Shown in pieces: positions 41,776-51,543 of a DNA stretch of 64,000 nucleotides. The notes under the pieces are model-generated. The model ran no database searches, was not told where the DNA came from, and saw only the letters and a list, made by a program, of their open reading frames with translations. The position numbers were made by a program, and so were the translations under genes. The stretch's first letter is position 1. Every line of letters starts with the position of its first letter. Source of the DNA: JBDGYE01 sp039584255. Lineage in GTDB: Bacteria; Gemmatimonadota; Gemmatimonadetes; Palauibacterales; Palauibacteraceae. The stretch lies in the NCBI GenBank assembly GCA_039584255.1, contig JBDGYE010000001.1, forward strand, positions 1-64,000, given 5' to 3'.

Positions 41776-42414
41776 ATGGCAGACTCCGAGGCGGCCGACA
41801 CCGAGGCCCGCATCTTCGAGGCGGCGCTCAGGGTGTTCGCCCGCAAGGGCAGAGACGGGGCGCGCATGCAGGAGATCGCGGATGAGGCTGGAATCCACCG
41901 TCCGCTGCTGCACTACTACTTCCGAACCAAGCAGCAGCTCTTCGAAGCGTGCTTCACGCACATGTTCGGCCAGTTCATGGAGAGCTTCGAGGTGCCAACG
42001 GTCGAGGACGCCCCGTTCTCCGAGATCCTGCGGGGCTTCATAGACCACTACGTAGACAACGTCCGCGAGCACCAGGACATGGCGATGATGATCGTGGCGG
42101 AGAACCTGAGTGGCAGCACGCTGTTGGGCGAGCACCTGGCCCGTGCCTTCGCCACCAGGGGTTCCCCGCAGCAGCGGATGGAGGAGGCGATCCTGCGGGC
42201 GGCCGAGAAGGGCGAGATCCGGGCCGTCGACCCGAAGCAGACCATGCTTACCATCGTCTCGGCCTGCGTCTTCTTCTTCGTCTCGCTCCCCACGGTCCGG
42301 ATGCTCAACCCGCTCGCCCGCGAGGACTTCGACGCCTTCGTCGAGGCCCGCAAGGAGCATGTGTTCGAGGTGGTCTACTACGGGCTGGCGAGCCGGGAGG
42401 TGTCCGATGCGTAG
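41776..42414 (+). CDS. TetR-family regulator of the RND efflux operon
   Basis: About 212 residues from the ATG at 41776; GTG at 41746 is an alternative. Helix-turn-helix: IFEAALRVFARKGRDGARMQEIADEAGIHRPLLHYYFRTKQQLFE. The C-terminal domain (residues about 60-200) is the ligand-binding part. It overlaps the outer-membrane lipoprotein gene by 8 bases, so it is cotranscribed with the pump and probably represses it through the palindrome at 41705. Confidence 0.92.
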   Translation: MADSEAADTEARIFEAALRVFARKGRDGARMQEIADEAGIHRPLLHYYFRTKQQLFEACFTHMFGQFMESFEVPTVEDAPFSEILRGFIDHYVDNVREHQDMAMMIVAENLSGSTLLGEHLARAFATRGSPQQRMEEAILRAAEKGEIRAVDPKQTMLTIVSACVFFFVSLPTVRMLNPLAREDFDAFVEARKEHVFEVVYYGLASREVSDA

Positions 42415-43966
42415 CCGAAGGCGTTTACGGGGCTCGGTAGTTCTCGCGGCGACCTGGACCGTCCTCGCCTCCGGCTGCTCCTTCGCCCCGGAACCCAGGG
42501 AGCCGGTCGTCGTTCGGAATCTGCCCGAGGGATTCGCGGCGGCTCCCGACAGCACACCCGAGGCGGCCCGCGAGGCGGAGCGCTGGTGGACGGTCTACAA
42601 CGATCCGGTGCTGGAGCGGCTCGTCGACACCGCCCTCGCAGCGAACCTCGATCTGCGGGAGGCCGTCGCCCGCGTCGAGGAGGTGCGCCAGCGTTACCGG
42701 ATCGCCCGCGCGGACCTGTACCCGTCGCTCGGGCTGTCCGCCGACGCGACCTACACCGACGCGCCGACCAACACCGGCTTCGCGGGCGAGATCGGCGACG
42801 GAGACGGGGACGGGGGCGCGCCGCCGGGAGGGATAGCCTTCCCGGATCGTTTCAAGTACTGGACCTACAGCGCGGCCCTTGGGTTCTCGTACGAGCTCGA
42901 CTTCTGGGGCCGGGCACGAAACGATACCAAGGCCGCCGTGAGCGACTTCCTGGCCTCGGAGGGTGACTACGAGACTGCCCGCCTGGCGGTGATCGCCACG
43001 ACGGTGTCTACCTACTTCGAGTTCGTCGAGCTGGAGCGGAGCGTAGAGCTCACCCGGCTCAGCGTCGACCTTCTCGACGAGCGGGCCGACCTCACGAACG
43101 AGCGCTACTACCGGGGACTGGTCACCACCTTCGAGCTGTACGGCATCCAGTCGCTGTTCCGGAACACGCAGGCCGCGCTTCCCGTGCTCGAGAGTCGGCT
43201 CGAGGAAGCGAAGGGCCGACTGGCAGTGCTACTCGGCCGCTACGCCGGTCAGATCGATGAGCTGCTTGGCGAGGAAACGGCCCCGGCCATCGTGCTGGAC
43301 CCCGTACCGCCCGAGTTGCCCGCCTCCCTGCTCGAGGGGCGGCCCGACGTGTGGGCGGCATGGCAGCGCATGGAGGCTGCCCGCTACCGCATCGGAGCGA
43401 GAAAGGCGCAGCTCTACCCCGCGATCCGTCTCGACGCGAGCGTGGGACTTCAGTCGGGCGAGATCAACGACCTGTTCCGGGTCGACCAGTACTTCCTCAA
43501 CCTCGTCGGCGGCTTGCTCCAGCCGATCTTCCAGGGCGGGCGGCTGCGCGCGAACGTGGGCGTCGCCGAGGCCCGATTCCAGGCTTTTGCGGCGGCCTAC
43601 GTGCGCACGGTGCTCACCGCGTTCAAGGAGGTACAGACGAGCCTGGTAAACCTGGAGAAGCAGGGCGAGCGCTACGAGCTCCTGCGGCGTCAGCTCGCGT
43701 CGGCGCAGGGGTCGGTGGACTTCCAGCTCCGCTCGTTCCAGCGGGGAGTGGGTGACTACCTGGAGTACCTGGACGCACGGCAGAACCTGGCCAGCACCGA
43801 GACCAACCTGGCCACCGCCGAGCGGGCGCTGGCCGAGGCGCGGCTCACGGTCCATCGAGCCCTCGGCGGCGCCTGGGTGGTCGACGAGGATCCGAGCCAG
43901 GGCGTGCAGGATGCGTTCGAGCGCATGGATGACGTGATGTTCCGGTCCGAGGAGGTGGGGCGATGA
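42407..43966 (+). CDS. Outer-membrane efflux lipoprotein (TolC/OprM, NodT family)
   Basis: 519 residues from the ATG at 42407, preceded by GGGAGG. Lipobox ASGC. Two TolC-type repeats are present: WWTVYNDPVLERLVDTALAANLDLREA, YELDFWGRARND, then GRPDVWAAWQRMEAARYRIG and LQPIFQGGRLRANV. It forms the trimeric outer-membrane channel of the RND pump encoded by the next two genes. It overlaps the regulator by 8 bases and the fusion-protein gene by 4 (ATGA). Confidence 0.95.
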   Translation: MRSRRRLRGSVVLAATWTVLASGCSFAPEPREPVVVRNLPEGFAAAPDSTPEAAREAERWWTVYNDPVLERLVDTALAANLDLREAVARVEEVRQRYRIARADLYPSLGLSADATYTDAPTNTGFAGEIGDGDGDGGAPPGGIAFPDRFKYWTYSAALGFSYELDFWGRARNDTKAAVSDFLASEGDYETARLAVIATTVSTYFEFVELERSVELTRLSVDLLDERADLTNERYYRGLVTTFELYGIQSLFRNTQAALPVLESRLEEAKGRLAVLLGRYAGQIDELLGEETAPAIVLDPVPPELPASLLEGRPDVWAAWQRMEAARYRIGARKAQLYPAIRLDASVGLQSGEINDLFRVDQYFLNLVGGLLQPIFQGGRLRANVGVAEARFQAFAAAYVRTVLTAFKEVQTSLVNLEKQGERYELLRRQLASAQGSVDFQLRSFQRGVGDYLEYLDARQNLASTETNLATAERALAEARLTVHRALGGAWVVDEDPSQGVQDAFERMDDVMFRSEEVGR

Positions 43967-45189
43967 GCGGGAGGAACAGATTCTCAGCCTGGTTCGGAGG
44001 TCTAAGCCCTCTCCTCAAGGCGCTTGTGATCCTGGGGGTCGGGGTCTTCGGCTTCGCGCTGCTCATGGTTCTGAGACCGCGCCCGGCTCAGCAGGAGCCG
44101 CCGCGCCGCCTGCCCCTCGTGGTGACGATCCCGGCCGACGTCCGGTCCGGGAACCTGACGATCCGGGGGAACGGCACCGTGCGGCCTCGCAGCGAGATCA
44201 CCCTCTCGCCACAGGTCGCCGGGCGGGTAGAGTGGGTAGCTCCATCCCTGGCATCCGGCGGCCACTTCCAGCAGGGGCAAGTGCTGCTCCGGATCGAGTC
44301 GGACGACTACGAGAACGCTGTCGAGAGCGCCGCCGCCGAGGTCGCCCAGCGCCAGGTGGACGTCCTGGAAGCCGAGGAACGGCGCGAGCTGGCGCTCGAG
44401 GAGTACGATCGGCTGCGACAGCGGGAGGGGATCGAGACCCCACCCGATTCGGGTGAGCTTGGCAGCCTAATCTTCCGCGAGCCCCAGCTCCGGGCGGCCG
44501 AGGCCTCGCTACGCCGGGCCGAGGCGCGACTGGAGGACGCCCGCCTGTCGCTGGATCGGACCCGGATCCGGGCGCCGTTCGACGGCGTAGTGCGGTCGAA
44601 GTCGGTCGACGTCGGGCAATACGTTGCCCCGGGCCAGGTAATGGCCGCGCTGTACGACTCGAACGAAGTCGAGATCGTCGTGCCCCTCACCGACTCTGAG
44701 GCATCGCTGGTGGAGGGGTTGTGGGAGACCGCGGCGGGCGATCGCGAGTCCGCCATCCCGGCCACGGTTCGCGCCGAGTTCGGCGGCCGGACCTACACCT
44801 GGGGCGGCTACGTGGATAGAGCCGAAGCGGCGCTGAACCCGGAGACCCGGACGGTAGACGTCGTTGTCCGGATCCCCGATCCCTTTTTGAGCGACGACTC
44901 GGGACGCCCGCCGCTGCTGCTCGGCACCTATGCCGACGTGGACATCCAGGGTGCCGCCGTGGGGAGATACCTGGTCGTTCCGCAGGCGGCCTTCCGTGAC
45001 GGCCGCGAAGTCTGGGTCGTACGCGAGGACACGCTTCTCGTCATCGCACCCGCGGCCCTCATCCAGGAAGTGGATGGCGAGGTGTTCGTCGAGGCGGGAG
45101 TGCGGCAGGGCGAACCGGTCGTGGTCAGTCCGATCGACGTGGTTACGAACGGGATGACCGTCCGCATCGTGGAAGGCGGTGGGCCGTGA
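43963..45189 (+). CDS. RND efflux periplasmic adaptor (membrane fusion protein)
   Basis: 408 residues. An N-terminal membrane helix (LKALVILGVGVFGFALLMVL) is followed by the barrel-sandwich and alpha-hairpin of HlyD/AcrA adaptors: GNGTVRPRSEITLSPQVAGRVEWV, a long coiled-coil hairpin (about residues 105-195), and TRIRAPFDGVVRSKSVDVGQYVAPGQ. It bridges pump and channel. ATGA overlap with the channel gene and GTGA overlap with the pump gene. Confidence 0.95.
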   Translation: MSGRNRFSAWFGGLSPLLKALVILGVGVFGFALLMVLRPRPAQQEPPRRLPLVVTIPADVRSGNLTIRGNGTVRPRSEITLSPQVAGRVEWVAPSLASGGHFQQGQVLLRIESDDYENAVESAAAEVAQRQVDVLEAEERRELALEEYDRLRQREGIETPPDSGELGSLIFREPQLRAAEASLRRAEARLEDARLSLDRTRIRAPFDGVVRSKSVDVGQYVAPGQVMAALYDSNEVEIVVPLTDSEASLVEGLWETAAGDRESAIPATVRAEFGGRTYTWGGYVDRAEAALNPETRTVDVVVRIPDPFLSDDSGRPPLLLGTYADVDIQGAAVGRYLVVPQAAFRDGREVWVVREDTLLVIAPAALIQEVDGEVFVEAGVRQGEPVVVSPIDVVTNGMTVRIVEGGGP

Positions 45190-48100
45190 GCCGCGCCATC
45201 GAGTGGATGGCAGGCCACAAGGTGGCCGCGAACCTGCTGATGATCTTCATCCTCGCGGCCGGCTTCCTCAGCGTGTCCACCATCGTGACGGAGGTCTTTC
45301 CCGAATCCAGGCTGGACGCCGTCCAGGTCCGGGTCGAGTACCCGGGCGCATCGCCCGCGGAGGTGGAAGAGGGAGTCATCCAGCGCATCGAGGAGCGCGT
45401 GGAGTCGGTCGAGGGAATCAGTCAGATCACCTCGACGGCATCGGAAGGGGTGGGCGTCGTGTTCGTCGAGCTCAACCTGGGCGAGGACGTCACGCGTGCG
45501 CTGGACGAGATCAAGGCCGAGGTGGATCGCATCACGAGCTTCCCCTTGGATGCCGAGGAGCCGGAGGTCACGCAGGTCACGAACCGCACCCGGGTGATCG
45601 AGATCGCTGTGCACGGCGACGTTCCCGAACGGACGCTCAAGGAGCTGGCCAACCGGATGAAGGACGATCTCTCGACCCTGCCCGAGATCTCTTTCGTGCG
45701 CACCAGCGGCGTGAGGGACTACGAGATCTCCATCGAGGTGCCCAACGAGGTGCTTCGATCCTACGGGCTCAGCCTCGAGGACGTGGCCCGGGCCGTTCGA
45801 GCGGCGAGCCTCGACCTTCCCGGCGGCCGGGTAGACACGGCGGATGAGGAGATTCTGGTCCGTGTGGAGGGTCAGAACTACGACCGGGATGACTTCGCCG
45901 AGATCATCGTGCGAGGCGCCCGCGACGGGGCCACCCTGCGCCTCGACCAGATAGCCGATGTCAAGGACGGTTTCCAGGATGCCGACCTGATCAACCTCTA
46001 TGACGGACAGCCGGCGGCCTTCGTCCAGGTCTTCCGCACCGCCGATGAGCAGGTCCTGGAGATCGTCGATGTGGTGGAGCGCTACCTTGACCAGGACCTC
46101 GAGCCGACCCTTCCCCGCGGCATCGAGGTGGCGATCTGGCAGAACGACGCGGAGCTGCTCGACAGCCGCCTCAGCCTGCTACGCAAGAACGGAATCATCG
46201 GCCTCGTACTGGTGCTCATAGCCCTTACCCTCTTTCTGGACCTCCGACTTTCGTCGTGGGTCGCGGTGGGAATCGCCCTCTCCTTCATCGGCACCTTCGC
46301 GGTGATGCCGTGGCTGGGGGTCTCCATCAACATGATGTCGCTGTTCGGGCTCATCCTCGCCATCGGGATCGTGGTCGACGACGCGATCGTCGTGGGCGAG
46401 AACATCTACAAGGAGCGTGAGCGGGGAACGGGTCCCCTCCAGGCGGCGATCAAGGGCACCCAGCGTGTCTCCGTTCCGGTCACCTTCGCCGTCCTCACCA
46501 CGGTGGCGGCGTTCACCCCCCTGCTGTTCATTCCCGGGTTCATCGGGAAGTTCCTGAAGTTCATCCCCATGGTCGTGATCGCGGTGCTGCTGTTCTCTCT
46601 GATCGAATCGCTGTTCATCCTGCCGCACCACCTGTCGCACCTGCCGGAGGGAGCCCACGCACGGCTTCCCGGCTGGCTGTGGCCGGTGGAGCGCGTCCAG
46701 GAAGCGGTTCAGAGCGGCCTGCGGCGCTTCATCGACGGTCCGCTGGATCGGACGGTGCGCTTCGCCACCGAGCACTATGGCTTGGTCCTCGCGGGCTCTG
46801 TGTCGGTCGTGCTCATCACGCTCGGGGTCGTCGCGGGACGGTACCTCAGCTTTAGCTTCCTGCCCCGCATCGAAGGAGACCAGGTCATCGCGCAGGTGGA
46901 GATGCCTCAGGGCACGCCGACAGAGCGTACCCGGGACGTGGCGGCCTATCTGGAGCGGCTCGGCCGGCAGGTGGCCGACTCCTTCCAGTCCGAGCTGAGC
47001 GACGATCACCCGCCGCTTATCGAGGCGGTACACGTGAGCGTCGGCAGCTACCCCTCGGCCGAGGTGGGCCCGGGGGCGGGATTGCTCCCCGCCTTCATCG
47101 AGTCCCACAAGGCCGAGGTCGTCTTTCGTCTTCTCGAGGCGGAGAACCGCCAGATCAGCTCGACCGAGTTCGAGAAGGCGTGGCGCGCAGCCGCAGGCGA
47201 TCTGCCCGGACCGCGCAGCCTCACCTTCTCGGCGCAGCTCATAGACCTTGGCGCGCCGGTTCAGGTGGAGATCTCTCACCCCGACACCGCGGTGCTCACG
47301 CGGGCGGTCGGTGAGGTTCAGTCGGAGCTTCGGGCCTACGCAGGTGTGTTCGACGTGCGCAACGACCAGGAGATCGGGAAGCGCGAGGTCGAGCTGCGAC
47401 TGAAGCCACGCGCCAGGACACTTGGCGTCACGCTGGACGACCTCGGGCGACAGGTCCGGGCGGCCTTTTTCGGCGCCGAGGCGCTGCGCATCCAGCGCGG
47501 GCGGGAGGAGGTCCGGGTCTACGTTCGCCTGCCGGAAGACGAGCGGAACACGCTCGCCGACATCCGGCGGTACCGGATCGTCACGCCCTCCGGGGCGGCG
47601 ATCCCCTTGTCGGAGGCGGCCGACGTCTCCTTCGGAAGCGCGCCTTCCACGATCCGGCGAGTGAACGGCCGCCGGATCGTAACGGTCATGGCCGAAGTGG
47701 ACCGCTCCGTGATCACGGGCCAGGAAGCGAACACCGAGCTCACCGGGTCGATCCTGCCTGAGGCGCAGGCACGCTATCCGGCCCTGCGCTACGGCTTCGG
47801 CGGCGAGCAGCGCGAGCAGGCCAGGGCACTCGGCGGAATGATGCGGGGGTTCCTGCTGGCCGTGTTCGTCATCTATGCCCTGCTGGCGATCCCCTTCCGA
47901 TCCTATGTGGAGCCGCTGATCATCATGGCGGCGGTTCCATTCGGCTTCGTGGGCGCGGTGGTCGGTCACCTGGTGATGGGGCTGGAGCTTGGGATGCTGA
48001 GCCTGTTCGGGCTGGTCGGACTGAGCGGCGTGGTGGTGAACGACTCCCTGGTGCTGCTCGACTTCGTCAACGCGGAACACCGGAGCGGCAAGCCCCTGCC

Positions 48101-48377
48101 GGAAGCGATCCTGACCGCCGCGAAGATTCGCTTCCGGCCCATCCTTCTCACCTCGCTGACGACCTTCCTCGGAGTCTTTCCGCTGATCATCGAGCGCAGC
48201 CTGCAGGCCAGGTTCCTGGTACCGATGGCGGTGAGCCTGGGCGTCGGTATCCTCTTTGCCACCGCGATCATCATGGTGCTTGTACCGGCGCTGACCATGC
48301 TGCAGCATCGGGTCACGGAAAGGGTTCGCGAGTGGCGCGGGCGTCGGGTCCCGGCCCCGGAGCCGGGAGCGGCGTAG
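45186..48377 (+). CDS. RND-family efflux pump, inner-membrane subunit
   Basis: 1063 residues, twelve transmembrane helices and two large periplasmic loops, as in the AcrB/HAE1 class. Signatures: EVFPESRLDAVQVRVEYPGASPAEVE, the helix-4 Asp pair of the proton relay in LAIGIVVDDAIVVGENIY, and LFGLVGLSGVVVNDSLVLLDF near the C-terminus. The start is GTG at 45186 overlapping the adaptor stop. The ratio of hydrophobic-export to metal-export features favours small organic compounds, but the substrate is not known. Confidence 0.96.
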   Translation: MSRAIEWMAGHKVAANLLMIFILAAGFLSVSTIVTEVFPESRLDAVQVRVEYPGASPAEVEEGVIQRIEERVESVEGISQITSTASEGVGVVFVELNLGEDVTRALDEIKAEVDRITSFPLDAEEPEVTQVTNRTRVIEIAVHGDVPERTLKELANRMKDDLSTLPEISFVRTSGVRDYEISIEVPNEVLRSYGLSLEDVARAVRAASLDLPGGRVDTADEEILVRVEGQNYDRDDFAEIIVRGARDGATLRLDQIADVKDGFQDADLINLYDGQPAAFVQVFRTADEQVLEIVDVVERYLDQDLEPTLPRGIEVAIWQNDAELLDSRLSLLRKNGIIGLVLVLIALTLFLDLRLSSWVAVGIALSFIGTFAVMPWLGVSINMMSLFGLILAIGIVVDDAIVVGENIYKERERGTGPLQAAIKGTQRVSVPVTFAVLTTVAAFTPLLFIPGFIGKFLKFIPMVVIAVLLFSLIESLFILPHHLSHLPEGAHARLPGWLWPVERVQEAVQSGLRRFIDGPLDRTVRFATEHYGLVLAGSVSVVLITLGVVAGRYLSFSFLPRIEGDQVIAQVEMPQGTPTERTRDVAAYLERLGRQVADSFQSELSDDHPPLIEAVHVSVGSYPSAEVGPGAGLLPAFIESHKAEVVFRLLEAENRQISSTEFEKAWRAAAGDLPGPRSLTFSAQLIDLGAPVQVEISHPDTAVLTRAVGEVQSELRAYAGVFDVRNDQEIGKREVELRLKPRARTLGVTLDDLGRQVRAAFFGAEALRIQRGREEVRVYVRLPEDERNTLADIRRYRIVTPSGAAIPLSEAADVSFGSAPSTIRRVNGRRIVTVMAEVDRSVITGQEANTELTGSILPEAQARYPALRYGFGGEQREQARALGGMMRGFLLAVFVIYALLAIPFRSYVEPLIIMAAVPFGFVGAVVGHLVMGLELGMLSLFGLVGLSGVVVNDSLVLLDFVNAEHRSGKPLPEAILTAAKIRFRPILLTSLTTFLGVFPLIIERSLQARFLVPMAVSLGVGILFATAIIMVLVPALTMLQHRVTERVREWRGRRVPAPEPGAA

Positions 48378-48543
48378 TCGCGGGACCCCTCCAGCGCTCG
48401 AGTCCAACCGCCGGTCGGGCCGCACTGACGCGCAAGAGCACTGAGCGGCGCCCTGGCCGCCATCGGGCAGACGTTTGCCTATCCCCTTACATTGCCCCTC
48501 GCAAATCTCGAACGGCGAACCTCCTGGAGTGGAGCGACGAAGC

Positions 48544-49113
48544 ATGCCTCCGACGTCGAAGCGGCTTCACAGGGAAGACTGGCTCAACCACGCTCTGGAG
48601 ACGCTGGACAAACAGGGCGTCGAAGGCCTGTATGTAGAGCCGTTAGCCCGCTCGCTGGGCGTGACTCCGGGCAGCTTCTACTGGCACTTCGAGGACCGCC
48701 AGGCCATGCTCGACGCGGTGGCGGACCACGTCTCTCGATACATGCTGGAGGCGATGAGTCGGAGCGCCGAGAGCACCGAGGGAAGCCCGGCCAACCGCCT
48801 CCTGTCGCTGATGGAAGAGATCTCCCTTCAGGACCGTGGACGCTACGAGAAGGCCGTCCGGGGCTGGGCCTCGACCGACCCCAAGATCATGAAGATCGTG
48901 AAGGAGGTCGATCAGAAGCGACTTGGATACATGACCCGGGCGTTCGAAGAGATCGGCTTCGAGAGAGAGGAGGCCGAATGCCGCGGTATGGCCATGATGT
49001 TCTGCCACATGGGCGCGGCGACTTTCTCGCTCAGGAGGACGAAAGAAGAACGGCTGAGGTTCGCCCGCGACGTCCACGTGCTGCTCACCTCGGGGGCGCC
49101 CGGCCACACTTAG
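48544..49113 (+). CDS. TetR-family transcriptional regulator
   Basis: 189 residues from the ATG at 48544. Helix-turn-helix: WLNHALETLDKQG, VEPLARSLGVTPGSFYWHFEDRQAM. It closely resembles the regulator at 24972 in the recognition helix (SFYWHF vs GFYWHF). It lies 166 bases after the pump gene and converges with the MATE gene, so it may be separate from the pump operon. Confidence 0.88.
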   Translation: MPPTSKRLHREDWLNHALETLDKQGVEGLYVEPLARSLGVTPGSFYWHFEDRQAMLDAVADHVSRYMLEAMSRSAESTEGSPANRLLSLMEEISLQDRGRYEKAVRGWASTDPKIMKIVKEVDQKRLGYMTRAFEEIGFEREEAECRGMAMMFCHMGAATFSLRRTKEERLRFARDVHVLLTSGAPGHT

Positions 49114-49128
49114 CCACGTCCTCGACTC

Positions 49129-50559
49129 CTAGACCTCCTTCTCCTTCCACCGCCCGCGCCGGAAGAGGTAGACTCCCAGAACCGCCGACAGCGAGTACGA
49201 CACCGCGATCGCCCAGTACACTCCCTCCGGCCCGATCCCGCTCTCCCGCGACAGCACCCAGGCCAGCGGAATCTGGAACAGCCAGAAGCAGAAGAAGTTG
49301 ACCCACGTCGGCGTCGCCGTGTCTCCCGCCCCGTTGAAGGCCTGCAGCATCACCATTCCCCATGCGTAGAAGACGTATCCGTAGCTGATGATCCGAAGTG
49401 CGCTCGTGCCTACGGCGTGGGTCTCGGGGTCGGACGTGAAGACTCCGACGATGGAGTCGGCGAACAGCACGAAGATCACGGTCACCACGGCCATGAACAG
49501 CATGTTCCATCCGCCGGTGACCCATACTGAGCGCTCGGCACGATCGGGCTTCTTCGCCCCCAGGTTCTGGCCGACCAGCGTGGCGGCGGCGTTGGAGAGT
49601 CCCCACGAAGGCAGGATGATGAAGATCACCACCCTGATCGCGATGACGTATCCGGCCAGGACGACGCTGCCGAAGGTTGCCAGGATGCGGATCAGTCCGA
49701 CGTAGCTGGCCGTGGCGATGATCATCTGGCCGACACCGCCCGCCGAGACCCGGAGCAGCCGCCCGATCACGGACGGATCAAGGCGGACGTCCGCGCGACC
49801 GATCCGGAGTCGTCTCCCCCTCGAGAATCCCCAGAACTGGTAGAGCACTCCCGTGCTGCGACCGATCGTCGTGGCCACCGCGGCTCCCGTCAGCCCGAGC
49901 TCGGGGAAGGGCCCGATCCCGAGTATCAGCAGCGGATCGAGCACGACGTTGATCCCGTTGGCCAGCCACACGGAGCGCATGGCCATCGCCGCGTCTCCCG
50001 CACCGCGGTAGATGGCGTTGTTCAGGAACAGCAGCAGGATCGCGATCATGCCGCCGTACAGGATCCGCGTGTAGGTTGTCCCTTCCGCGACGGTGGCCTC
50101 GTCTGCCCCCATGAGCCGCAGCAGGTCCGGGGCCCAGATGATGCCGGCCACCCCGAAGATCACCGAGAGAACCACGCCCACGGCGATGGCCTGCACCGCC
50201 GTGCGGGCCGCCGCACGCTCGTCCTTCTCGCCGACTCGTCGCGCGACCAGCGCCGTTGTCGACATGCTGAGTCCGACGGCGATCGCGTAGATGATCTCGA
50301 GCACCGACTCCGTGAGGCCGACGGCCGCCAGCGCCTCCGCCCCCAGCCGGGCCACGAAGAAGGCGTCCACGACCGCGAACAGCGACTCGCCCGCCATCTC
50401 CAGCACCATCGGGATGGCCAGCAGAGCCACCGCCCGGTTCAGGCTTCCGGTGGTGAAGTCCTGTTCCGTGCCGGCCAGCGACTCGCGCACGGAGCTCCAG
50501 AGACCCCGGCCGGGGCCGTCGGATGCGCCGCTGTCATGGTGGGAGCGCTGCTCGCTCAT
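49129..50559 (-). CDS. MATE-family efflux transporter
   Basis: 476 residues from the ATG at 50559, with AGGAG just upstream. Twelve transmembrane helices of the MOP/MATE fold in two similar halves: VALLAIPMVLEMAGESLFAVVDAFFVARLG, LLFLNNAIYRGAGDAAMAM, and in the second half SNAAATLVGQNLGA and MLQAFNGAGDTATP. It is a Na+- or H+-driven exporter of organic cations in the inner membrane. It converges with the TetR gene at 48544, and no partner is in the same operon. Confidence 0.93.
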   Translation of the reverse strand: MSEQRSHHDSGASDGPGRGLWSSVRESLAGTEQDFTTGSLNRAVALLAIPMVLEMAGESLFAVVDAFFVARLGAEALAAVGLTESVLEIIYAIAVGLSMSTTALVARRVGEKDERAAARTAVQAIAVGVVLSVIFGVAGIIWAPDLLRLMGADEATVAEGTTYTRILYGGMIAILLLFLNNAIYRGAGDAAMAMRSVWLANGINVVLDPLLILGIGPFPELGLTGAAVATTIGRSTGVLYQFWGFSRGRRLRIGRADVRLDPSVIGRLLRVSAGGVGQMIIATASYVGLIRILATFGSVVLAGYVIAIRVVIFIILPSWGLSNAAATLVGQNLGAKKPDRAERSVWVTGGWNMLFMAVVTVIFVLFADSIVGVFTSDPETHAVGTSALRIISYGYVFYAWGMVMLQAFNGAGDTATPTWVNFFCFWLFQIPLAWVLSRESGIGPEGVYWAIAVSYSLSAVLGVYLFRRGRWKEKEV

Positions 50560-50817
50560 GACTCCTGCTCGATGCCCGCTTCCGTCGTGCACCCCGTTTC
50601 TCCGGATGCACGAGTGCTCCACCTGCGTTCGGGAAGACCCACGCTTCGCGCCCGGGAGAACGGACGCGCTCCGGCGATCGGGCGACGAGCTGCCGCCGGC
50701 GACGGGACACGCGGGATGTCGGACGAGCGTTCGCGAGAGCCCGGAACAGATCCCGCCAGCCAGTCGTCGAGCCCGGCGGTCAGGTGTTCGGCCGGGATCG
50801 GAAGCCCGGTGCCGGTT

Positions 50818-51393
50818 CTACCTGCCCTTGCCCACGATCAACCGGAACTGCCACGAGCGGTTCTTGAACGTCGAGTTCTCCAGAACGTCCGACAGGCCCA
50901 GGGAGTAGCGGATGTCGACTCCGATGAGCGTCCCTCCGCTTGTCCAGCGCGCGAAGGTGAAACCGAGCGGCAGGGCCCATTCGGTGCTCTTGGCACGGTC
51001 GCAGTCGACGGACCCGCTCGCGCTGCACGCCACGTTGAACCCGATCCCTATGCCGGCGTATGCCCGGCCGCGCCATACTCCGTCGGCCAGCGTACCGACG
51101 CCACCGATAAGCAGAGGCAGCTCTATGTAATCCAGGCGCGTGTTGTCGCCGCCCTTCTGAACCCAGTTGGCTTCCAGCGCGACTACCGAGTTCCGGCTGG
51201 TGCGGATTCCACCCTGGAGCCCCGCGGTTCCTCCCCAGCGGCTGCTGGTGCTGAAACCGCCTCCGGCCAGGTCTCCCACCGTCGCGCCGCCGCTGAGCGC
51301 AATGAACTTGTTCCCGCGCTGCTGCGCGAGCAGGGGATTGGCGGCCCCCAGGAAGAGACAGGCTACGAACAGCAGCGCTGCGAGATTCCTCAT
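50818..51393 (-). CDS. Outer-membrane beta-barrel protein, porin-fold family
   Basis: 191 residues. Signal peptide (LAALLFVACLFLGAANPLLAQ), then an eight-strand plan: KFIALSGGATVGDL, LEANWVQKGGDNTRLDYIELPLL, GIGIGFNVACSASGSVDCDR (two Cys), IGVDIRYSLGLSD and NRSWQFRLIVGKGR. It is a paralogue of 18478-19107. It is divergent from the PhoD-type gene. Confidence 0.84.
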   Translation of the reverse strand: MRNLAALLFVACLFLGAANPLLAQQRGNKFIALSGGATVGDLAGGGFSTSSRWGGTAGLQGGIRTSRNSVVALEANWVQKGGDNTRLDYIELPLLIGGVGTLADGVWRGRAYAGIGIGFNVACSASGSVDCDRAKSTEWALPLGFTFARWTSGGTLIGVDIRYSLGLSDVLENSTFKNRSWQFRLIVGKGR

Positions 51394-51543
51394 GTTCTGC
51401 TCCTAATCCGGTTGACCGACGGGCCGGGCGAACGATGGCCGCTGAAGCTATGGGCCTTCCCCGAACGCCGCTATCTTGCTTCAACACACGGCCGGCATGG
51501 GGCCGCCCTCGAACCCTCGCAGCATTGCCACCGGAAGGTAGAA

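Noticed and set aside
46179..48545. 788-codon minus-strand open frame over the RND pump gene
   Set aside because: Shadow of the pump gene with low-complexity Asp/Arg/His composition and no motifs.
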